A DNA stretch of 64,000 nucleotides from Myotis daubentonii (lineage: Eukaryota; Chordata; Mammalia; Chiroptera; Vespertilionidae): NCBI RefSeq assembly GCF_963259705.1, contig NC_081847.1:91876046-91940045 (forward strand). Reading direction: 5' to 3'. A program made the translations under genes and the position numbers. Shown piece by piece: positions 56,651 to 64,000 of this stretch. The notes under the pieces were generated by a model, which made no database searches, was not told the DNA's origin, and worked only from the letters and a program-made list of their open reading frames with translations. The first letter of the stretch is position 1, and the number at the start of each line of letters is the position of its first letter.

Positions 56651-57826
56651 TTGCTCAACAACCAAGTTAGCTTGGTTGACTATGGCTCATTAGCAACAAG
56701 ACAATGGTCCAGACTGTGAAATGAGATAAAAAGTGCTTATCTTTTAAGGAAGTGAGAAAAACTTGCATACTTAATTTTTACTTCCATTTCAGGGAAGATA
56801 ACTTAGTCATGTTGCTACATATGACTGACTGACTAGAGATTTGGTCTGCTAAAATGTGGATATGGGTGATGAGGGATAGCCTGTCACTAGAAAAATGGGG
56901 GAGTAGAAACGGGGGGAATTAAGTCATCTTTTTCATAAGATTGTTTCTCAAATAGGATAAGCTGAAAATGATCAAAGTAGTGTGATTAATGGATTAATCA
57001 AATTAGATATCTTTAATGCTACATGAGGATATTTGTAATCTTGTGGTTTTTACAATTATTTAAATAGTGTCCTAGCTTGAAATTTTATTTAATGAGGACA
57101 GTAATTTTTCCACCTGCCTTACAGGGATGTGAAAATTAATAAGGTAAAATTCCTGAAGACATTTTGAGCTCTTTATGGAAAAGTCGCTCTATATCATTGC
57201 TGGAGAGGGGACTCGCTAGAGCGTGAATTACGGTTTTGCCACAGGAAAAGCAGATTATCAGTAAGAGCAGAAATGATAGAATATGCTTTAAAAGATTTAC
57301 TTCTCCTATGTTATTATGAGATGATGTGACATGTATTAATTTGAAGGTCTCTAATTTACAAATATGTGTGAGAAATTATTATATTTTCCCAGGAAGGCTT
57401 TTCCTTTCTTACTTTTAAGGATTTATTTATGGATCATTTCCTCTCTAAACCTTTCTCACAGCAGAGCTCATTATCAGCTCCCTCCTTTGCACCTACCTGT
57501 AGTAATTGTCTCTCTTCCAGAGGACTATGAGGCTTTCATCTTTCAAATAACTAACAAGAAAGCCATCTCTTAATTATAATCATTAAACACAGGAGGTCAA
57601 GATTAGATCTCAAAGGAGAGAGAGGAAGCCATGGAGGATGAGACAGAAAGCTGCCTCAGGTTCAAGGATTAGCGAGAAGCTTTCTCGGTATTATTCTGAC
57701 CTCTGTACTAATTTCTGAGAATTTCCTTTTAGCTAATTTTTTGTATAGTGACTGGATGAAAAATGACATAATAAAAATGGCATTTTTTGAAGTCCAATAC
57801 TGAGGTTTACTCTCCTTTATATTATA
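56651..57826. other. AT-rich intergenic sequence, nothing recognised
   Basis: Unique sequence between the solo LTR and the Helitron array. No ORF above 70 codons. Confidence 0.5.
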
Positions 57827-58297
57827 CTAGAGGCCTGGTGCACAAAAATTTGTGCACTCGGGGGGGAGGGGGGGTCCCTCAGCAGGGCCTGTGCCCTCTC
57901 ACAGTCTGGGACCCCTCAGGGGATGACCACCTGCTGGTTTAGGTCCGCTCCCCGGGGGATTGGGCCTAAGATGGCCATCAGACATCCCTCTGGCAGCCCG
58001 GCAGCCCTCAGGGGATGTCCACTTGCCAGCGAGGAGCAGACCTAAGCTGCAGTCGGACATCCTTAGCGCTGCTGAGGAGGCAGGAGAGGCTCCCACCACC
58101 ACCACTGTACTGGCAGCCATCAGCCTGGCTTGTGGCTGAGCAGAGCTCCTCCCATGTGAGAGCACACTGACCACCAGGGGGCAGCTCCTGCATTGAGCGT
58201 CTGCCCCCTGGTGGTCAGTGTGTGTCATAGTGACCAGTCATTCCCAGTCCTTCTGCTGTTAGGGTCAGTTTACATATTACCCTTTTACTATATAGGA
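57827..58297 (-). mobile_element. HeliBat Helitron, unit 1 of a tandem array, with paired CTCF-like motifs
   Basis: CTAGAGGCCTGGTGCACAAA with a GTGCACAAAAATTTGTGCAC hairpin at the left; TTTACTATATAGGA at the right. The hairpin with arms at 58,163-58,184 and 58,201-58,222 (22 bp, 16-bp loop) holds CCACCAGGGGGCAG on both strands. Same termini as 7,493-8,497 but without its minisatellite. Confidence 0.92.
58171..58214. promoter_or_regulatory. Convergent pair of CTCF-like core motifs
   Basis: CCACCAGGGGGCAG at 58,171-58,184 (plus) and 58,201-58,214 (minus), identical in sequence and spacing to the pair at 24,449-24,492. Binding is inferred. Confidence 0.6.
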
Positions 58298-58964
58298 TAG
58301 AGGCCTGGTACATGGGTGGGGGCCGGCTGGTTTGCCCTGAAGGGTGTCCCGGATCAGGGTGGGGGTCCTGCTTGGGTGCCTGGCCAGCCTGGATGAGGGG
58401 ATGATGGCTGTTTGCAGCTGGCCACACCCCCTTCAGGGTGGGGGTCCCCACTGGGGTGCCTGGCCAGTCTGGGTGAGGAGCTGAGGGCCTTTTTCAGGCT
58501 GGCGGGTGACTGAAGCTCCCAACCTCTCCTTTTTTTCTTTATTCTGGGATTTATTTACCTTCTATGGCTGTCACTGGAACTGAGAGCTGGCTTTAACTGT
58601 GAGGCTCGGCTCCAGCTCTGAGACCTCGGCTGCTGAAAGCAGGTATCTGGGTTTGTTTGGCTTCTATAATTGAAACACTGTTGCAGCTCCAGCTCTGAGG
58701 CCCGGCTGGCTGAAAGCAGATTTCTGGGGTTTGTTTAGCTTCTATAATTGCAACATTGTTGCATCCGGAGCTCAGAGACCGACAGCGGCAGGCGGGGAAC
58801 CTTGGCTTCCTCCATCACTGGAGCAAGCAAGCCTCCTGTTCGCTTCAGCTGCCTGGATGCCAGCCATCTTGGTTGGCAGTTAATTTGCATATCACCCCGA
58901 TTAGCCAATGGGAAGCGTGTTGGAGATATGGTTAATTACCATGTTTGTCTATTATTAGATAGGA
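58298..58964 (-). mobile_element. HeliBat Helitron, unit 2 of a tandem array
   Basis: TAGAGGCCTGGTACATGGGT follows unit 1 with no spacer. Right end has GCCATCTTGG (58,863), ATTTGCAT (58,883), CCAAT (58,905) and TATTAGATAGGA. Closely similar to 8,498-9,142. Confidence 0.88.
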
Positions 58965-59149
58965 CTAGTGGCCCGGTGCACAAAAATTTGTGCACTCCGG
59001 GGCTGGGGGGAGTGTCCCTCAGCCCGGCCTGCACCCTCCCCAATCTGGGACCCCTGGAAGAATGTCCTACTGCTGGTTTACAGGGAACGGGCCTAAACTG
59101 GCAGTCAGACATCCCTCTCACAATCTGGTACTGCTGGCTCCTAACCACT

Positions 59150-59400
59150 CACCCGCCTGCCTACCTGATTGCCCCTAACCACTCTGCCTGCCAGCCTGCT
59201 TGCCCCCAACTTCCCCCTGCCACCAGCCTACTCGCCACCAAATGACCCCCTCCGCCAGCCTGATCAGCCCCAACTGCCCCCTGTACCAGTGTGCTCACCC
59301 CAACTACCCCCCCTGCTGGCCTGCTTGCCCCTAACTGCCTCCACCCCCTGCTGGCCTGCTTGCCCCCAACTGCCCTCCTGCTGGCCTGCTCACTCCAAGT
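59150..59400. repeat. C-rich tandem repeat in a Helitron
   Basis: Imperfect units built on CTGCTGGCCTGCTTGCCCC and CCAACTGCCCCC. Explains a Pro/Leu/Cys-rich open frame here. Confidence 0.8.
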
Positions 59401-60329
59401 GGTTCCATATTCTATTCCATTTGTGTCCTTTCCACCCCTAAGTTAATGCTGTGTCCTTAATATGTGGTTGCGAGATGTCTCTATGACTGAGCTGGGAAAC
59501 CTTTCACGTTTCTCTTTCCTTTCCTTTCATCTCAGGATAACTGAGCTCTGTGGTTTGTGTGGGACCAAAGGCCCTGGGAATACAATGCTGAGCCCTCTGA
59601 ACTCATTTTATTCTTTATTGTATTATTTGATTCCTGGGGCTGAATTAAACATGAAAACAGAAGAAAATATACCCTTAGATATAGAATCTGAGTCATACCC
59701 GGAGATTTCTGCGGGAGTTAACACTGAGGCATGAGACACGTGTTTATTGGTCAATTTCCTCAAATATGGAACGAAGGTTGATCCTGCCCCTCGGATCCTT
59801 TGGAGGTTGGATATGATGCATCCCGAGGGATTGATTGGCAGCTCTGAGAATAAGATCAGAAATCCACAGACACTTGTTTCCTTTACCCAGACAGAGTTAG
59901 AAAAACACAACTCCTTTTATCATATCAGCAGCAAGGGCCATGCCTGTGGGAGGAGGAGCAGGGAACCAGGGCTTCCCCCTTGCTCCTTCCCCGCCCTCCC
60001 TCCCAACAGCCCTGCACTGGTCCAGCTGCTATGCTATGGTGGAACCCCTCACTCAGGCTCTGGCCCTGCCCATGTCACAGAGAGGAGCATGCGCACTTCT
60101 TGCAGACACAGAGCAGCTGTGGAGTAGGGAGGTGGTGGTTATTCCCCTGAGCAGGCGCTGAAGTCCTTGTTGAAGTCTCCACTCCAGAGCCTGCAAGTTC
60201 TGGGAGGCTGTACAGTGGAGGCGCCACATTCCTTTCAGTAGAAACTGAAGATTGATAGGAGCCTGCTGGCTGTGGGGAAGGACCAGGAGGTCTGCCTTGT
60301 GCCCATTCCCAATCCCCAGTCCCGCTTTG

Positions 60330-60745
60330 CTGGTCGTGCCTCCTGAGCCCAACGTCCATGGCTTGGGCGCACAGGGGGTGGGGCCAATGCCTTCGCCATG
60401 TTCCCTCTGAGCCCTGCGTGGATGGCTGGGGCTGCACTCAGGAAGGGCTGAACACAGAGGGGGCTGTACACAGGGTGGGGACCTCACCTTTGCCACTTTC
60501 CCCCTGAGGTCCACGTCGATGGCCTGGCCTCACATGGAGCGGGCTGCACATGGGGTGGGCCCCCTGCCATCCCCTTGTTCAGCCTGAGCTGCCTGCCGAT
60601 GGCCTGGCCGCACAGAGCGGGCTGCACACAGGGTGGGGACCCCGCCTTTGCCGCTTTCCGCCTGAGCCCAGCAAGGATGGCCTGGCCACACAGGGGGCAG
60701 GGCCCTACCATCGCCTCCTTCCGTTTGAGCCCCAGGGCCACTTTT
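60330..60745. repeat. GC-rich tandem array in a Helitron
   Basis: Three to four diverged units near 120 bp sharing GATGGCCTGGCC, GGGCTGCACACAGGGTGGGG, GCCTTTGCCGCTTTCC and CCTGAGCCCAGC. Several overlapping frames of 60-150 codons result on both strands; none is a credible gene. Confidence 0.8.
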
Positions 60746-60984
60746 GCCCTGCCACCCTGCTCTTAGCTGCCACTTGGGTTTCCGATCACCAAGTGGCAGG
60801 CGGCTTCTTCCCCTTTCACCTCCCAGCATTGTGCCTACATATGCAAATTAACCACCATCTTTGTTGGCGGTTAACCACCATCTTGGTTGGCAGTTAATTT
60901 GCATATAACCCTGATTAGCCAATGGGAAGCGTGTCAGAGGTACGGTTAATTACCATGTTTGTCTATTATTAGATAGGATGCTCT

Positions 60985-61095
60985 TACTAGGTAGGTGAGC
61001 TTAAGCAACTAATTGACTGTTTCGAGCCTTACACATTGTTGAGAAGTTACAATGAGATCCAGTAGTAAGGACCTTGGCACATAGCCATATTTTAA
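60985..61095 (+). mobile_element. MIR SINE fragment next to the Helitron array
   Basis: TACTAGGTAGGTGAGCTTAA, TTGACTGTTTCGAGCCTTAC and GACCTTGGCACATAGCC follow the middle and 3' parts of MIR. The left half is missing at the Helitron junction. Confidence 0.55.
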
Positions 61096-61453
61096 TGTCT
61101 TTCCATTTTACTTCTCCAGCAATCTGTGCCATCAAAGCCATCAGCTTTGCTGCCTTTGTTTGTTTTGAGTACAGATATTTGAGTGCATTTTAGATATTCC
61201 ACACTGCTCTGCTAATATTGTTAATGTACAAATATTGTTATGGCTTTTGGGGTTTTGATCAATCACAGCTCACACACTCTGGTTCTTATGGTTATGCTTC
61301 TGATGCCCTAGAAAGAAGCTTAAGTGTGTGTGCGCTGTAAAAATCCAGTGTATATTCCTCAAATATATCTTTCATTGACTTCTGTTACTAATTTTTGTTC
61401 AGTTTGCCTCCTCCATGGGATTCTGAAATTCTTACAAAGATTAAGTGGCATAG
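61096..61453. other. Intergenic sequence, nothing recognised
   Basis: Unique AT-rich sequence with no ORF or element end. Confidence 0.45.
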
Positions 61454-61702
61454 TCCTAGCCAGTTTGGCTCAGTGGATACAGTGTTGGCCTGTGGACTGA
61501 AGGGTCCCAGGTTCAATTTCAGTTAAGGGCACGTACCTTGGTTGCAGGCTCCTCCCTGGCCTGAGCCCTGGTCAGAGCACATGCAGGAGGAAACCAGTCA
61601 ATGTGTTTCTCTCACATTGATATTTCTCTCTGTCTTTCCCTTTCCCTTCCACTCCCTCTAAAAATCAATGGGAAAATATCCTCAAGTGAGGATTAAAATA
61701 AA
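61454..61702 (+). mobile_element. Ves SINE with decayed target duplication
   Basis: TCCTAGCCAGTTTGGCTCAG head, TGGCCTGTGGACTGAAGGGT, B box GGTTCAATTTC, CT-rich stretch, then AAATCAATGGGAAAATATCC and GAGGATTAAAATAAAA. Flanks AGATTAAGTGGCATAG and AGATTGAGTGATATAG match at 13 of 16. Confidence 0.94.
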
Positions 61703-61718
61703 AGATTGAGTGATATAG

Positions 61719-63137
61719 TACTAAGCAGATCCTAATAAATATTTAGTAAATGATTGGTATATGGATACTTACACATCCAATGAATGCTGTACATCACAAT
61801 TGGTTTGAGGGGGAAAAACCCTGCAATTTGGTGATTGGGGATTAAGTAAGCTAAAATCTGCTTTTAGGCAATTGTGCATTTTCAACACAGAAGACCCCCA
61901 ATGTTTTGATATTTATTGAAATTTATTAAATCAATATTTGATATATAAATAACTTTAAAATATAAAGTACTACTATGTATTTTTATATTTTCTATGTCAC
62001 AATGTTGTGTGTCATACACTGCTTTTGAAAACAAATACAGCCTTATATATTCTTCAATCTAAGTTGATAAAGATAACATCTAGGTCTTATATCTAGAGCA
62101 GTGAAAGAAAACAAAAACCCACCAGCAACTCCCCCATGATTTGCCCACAGTAGGAAATGTGAAAAACATGCATTTAGAAAATGTAATCCAAACTATTTAG
62201 GGGGATGGACTAAATTCTATCGTATTAGCCTAGAGCAAGATATAGGATTCATTGTGTATCACATGATTTTCTTCATCTGAAACCTAACATCATTAGACAC
62301 TATAAAATTGAGTATTTTCACATCTTAAAAGCTCCAAAGCTCAGCAAAAGATGAGCACCTCTACTTGCATCAATACTGTCCTCCTCTGAATGCCGCTGTT
62401 AGAAGTGTTATACCATCGCAGTGATACACTTCTAGCTGCAGGAAAAACAAATTTCTGTGTATATTTCTTTAGAATGAGGAGCAGCAAAAATCTCAGGAAG
62501 AATTTTCAGAGGGAATTATACAGATGCCAAAGGAATTGTGAATTAGGACATTATATTCTGAAAATCGGGTGGAAGGCCTTGCCCAAGTTATACACATCAA
62601 TCACAAATAGTATAAAACATGAATTTGAAAGTTATTTAAAGATTTATGTATGATTTATGTGAAATATATACTGTCAGTACAATTTAGATACAGGAATCCG
62701 CTGTGTAAGTATGATAGTTGAAGCTGTGTAAGAATGAGTGAGTTAACTGAGAGAGAAGAAATTCCTAAACCCAAGCTTTAATACACCACATGTAGTAATT
62801 AGGAAGATGAAACAGAGCCAGCAATGGAGTAGGTTTATAGAAATGAATCCAGGAAAGGTGAAGTCAGCAAGAACAAGAGAGGCACTTTCCTAGAGAAGAA
62901 AGTGATGGTGGTAATAAGTGCAAAATGTTTCCGTTGGGTTGGAAAATTGAAGATGGAGAGAATCCTCTTTTCAATTTTCCCCTTGGTTTCAAAGATAAAA
63001 CTCTAGCTTGTAGAAGTGACTTAGAAACTGTGAAAGCATCCACATATATTCCTACAGGTCAGTGTCATGAGATCAATTCTATGTTTATATAAGCAGGTTG
63101 AAAGGACAGCACCAGAATTGATAAGGATATTCTGTTG
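61719..63137. other. AT-rich intergenic sequence with one weak exon-like segment
   Basis: Mostly unique. At about 62,473 a TATTTCTTTAG acceptor-like site precedes a short frame (NEEQQKSQEEFSEGIIQMP) ending in TGA at about 62,540. This could be a terminal coding exon but is equally likely to be chance. Confidence 0.35.
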
Positions 63138-63145
63138 ACCTAGTC

Positions 63146-63350
63146 CCGTGGTCAGCAAACTGCGTGCCACATGCGGCTCTGTTGCCCCTTGAGTGTGGCT
63201 CTTCCTAAGCCTTAGGAGTACCCTAATTAAGTTAATAACAGTGTACCTACCTATATAGTTTTAGTTTAAAAAATTTGGCTCTCAAAAGAAATTTTAATTA
63301 TTGTACTGTTGATATTTGGCTCTGTTGACAAATGAGTTTGCCGACCACTG
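63146..63350. mobile_element. hAT miniature element (nhAT type)
   Basis: CCGTGGTCAGCAAACTGCG and GTTTGCCGACCACTG inverted ends; flanks ACCTAGTC (63,138-63,145) and GCCTAGTC (63,351-63,358), 7 of 8 identical. 205 bp, no coding capacity. Confidence 0.9.
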
Positions 63351-63429
63351 GCCTAGTCAATGGCCACGGAGTCTTTAAGTACATTTAGTCCATTTTATAG
63401 ACTTGGTCACAGATAAGATACCGGCTAGA

Positions 63430-63550
63430 TATAAATTAGTTTAACAGGTAGTTATCAAGTACCTACAGTGTCTCAAAATGATATATTGGTGAATAAGACA
63501 AACATATTCTTGCTTTCAAGGAGCTGAAATTATAGTGGAGGAAAACTTAA
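63430..63550 (+). mobile_element. L2 LINE 3' fragment
   Basis: TAGTTATCAAGTACCTACAG, GGTGAATAAGACAAACATAT and CTTTCAAGGAGCTGAAATTA are diverged L2 phrases in the expected order. Confidence 0.65.
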
Positions 63551-63616
63551 TAGAGAAATAAATATGTAAACTAGACAATTTTGTACTTTGAAAAGTGCTA
63601 TTTTAAAAAGCAGTAA

Positions 63617-63778
63617 GCCCTGGCCAGTGTTGCTCAGTTGGTTGGAACATCCATCATCCCGTACACTTCAAGGTGGCGGGTTCAGTTGCTGGTCAGAGCA
63701 CATACCCAGGTTGCAGGTTCTATCCATGTTGGGGCGTATGGGAAAGACAAACAGATCAACAGACCAATATTTCTCTCT

Positions 63779-63847
<69 letters not shown>

Positions 63848-63855
63848 TAAAAAAT
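63617..63855 (+). mobile_element. Ves SINE with long CT repeat
   Basis: GCCCTGGCCAGTGTTGCTCA head, B-box region GCGGGTTCAGTTGCTGG, GTCAGAGCACATACCCAGG, then a (CT)31 tract at about 63,780-63,842 and an A-rich tail. Flanks AAAAAGCAGTAA and AAAAAGCAATGA are a near-perfect duplication. Confidence 0.94.
63780..63842. repeat. (CT)n microsatellite in a Ves SINE
   Basis: About 31 CT units expanded from the CT-rich region of the SINE. Source of Ser-Leu and Arg-Glu repeat frames. Confidence 0.95.
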
Positions 63856-64000
63856 TTAAAAAGCAATGAAACAAATAAAATATTGGGCAGAGTAATCCGT
63901 AAAGTCATATGTAGGTAGCTTTTGTCTGAGAAGTTAAGACATGAAGGAGAGAATGAGTGTGTGCACATTCTCTGAGAGCAGATGCTCAGATGCTATTAAA

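Larger units (their letters stand above)
58965..60978 (-). mobile_element. HeliBat Helitron, unit 3 of a tandem array, 2 kb with foreign-looking interior
   Basis: Starts CTAGTGGCCCGGTGCACAAA exactly at the end of unit 2 and ends TCTATTATTAGATAGGA followed by T. The interior holds a C-rich tandem repeat (about 59,150-59,400), an unshared AT-balanced segment (about 59,400-60,250) and a GC-rich tandem array (about 60,330-60,745). The right end is duplicated: ATGCAAATTAACCACCATCT and then GTTAACCACCATCTTGGTTG. No Rep/helicase is encoded. Confidence 0.85.

Noticed and set aside
58165..58220. Hairpin as a microRNA precursor
   Set aside because: The stem is perfect but the same palindrome recurs in several Helitrons with CTCF-like arms, and a 22-bp stem is short for a pri-miRNA. 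A DNA motif is the simpler reading.
60053..60514. 153-codon minus frame
   Set aside because: Lies across a GC-rich tandem array inside a Helitron; no domain and no conservation evidence.
63588..63968. Ser-Leu and Arg-Glu repeat frames
   Set aside because: They translate the CT tract of a Ves SINE.

Overview
The window is a gene-poor, AT-rich stretch of a mammalian genome, almost certainly from a vespertilionid bat. The assignment rests on co-occurring repeats: tRNA-derived Ves SINEs, many non-autonomous HeliBat Helitrons (3' end hairpin plus CTAG, 5' end TCCTAT), SPIN hAT miniature elements, two other hAT miniature elements and a mariner miniature element, on top of old mammal-wide L1, L2, MIR and MaLR fossils. 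I found no intact protein-coding gene. The longest open frames come from tandem repeats inside a Helitron or from a CpG island.

Layout. 1-10,500: AT-rich desert with a Helitron, Ves SINEs, an old class I ERV remnant (2,720-4,620), an L2 fossil, and a composite Helitron (7,493-9,142) carrying a 47-bp minisatellite. 10,500-12,170: an isolated GC-rich CpG island with a TCTCGCGAGA element, an RFX-like half site, a cluster of five E-boxes and outward-facing splice donors on both strands; this is the only promoter-like locus. 12,200-19,800: Ves SINEs, an antisense L1 holding a Helitron, and a run of three Helitrons at 18,173-18,780. 19,800-25,200: hAT and SPIN elements, a decayed sense L1, and an L1 with an inverted 5' part. 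25,449-25,530: an exon-like segment with strong splice signals but no long reading frame. 25,500-36,200: mostly unannotated AT-rich sequence. 36,201-39,560: a nested stack, MaLR provirus, then a pogo-like transposon, then SPIN elements. 39,600-55,600: old L2 and L1 pieces, microsatellites and scattered bat DNA transposons. 55,637-61,000: dense young repeats, namely a Helitron next to a Ves SINE, a solo LTR with a perfect 4-bp target duplication, and a three-unit head-to-tail Helitron array. 61,450-64,000: Ves SINEs, a hAT miniature element and an L2 fragment.

The most testable observation is that four HeliBat elements carry a hairpin whose arms each match the CTCF core motif, in convergent orientation with starts exactly 30 bp apart. 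If bound, this subfamily would have spread CTCF sites through bat genomes. I see no undescribed enzymatic or defence system. Family names come from sequence recall, not database searches, so subfamily names are approximate.
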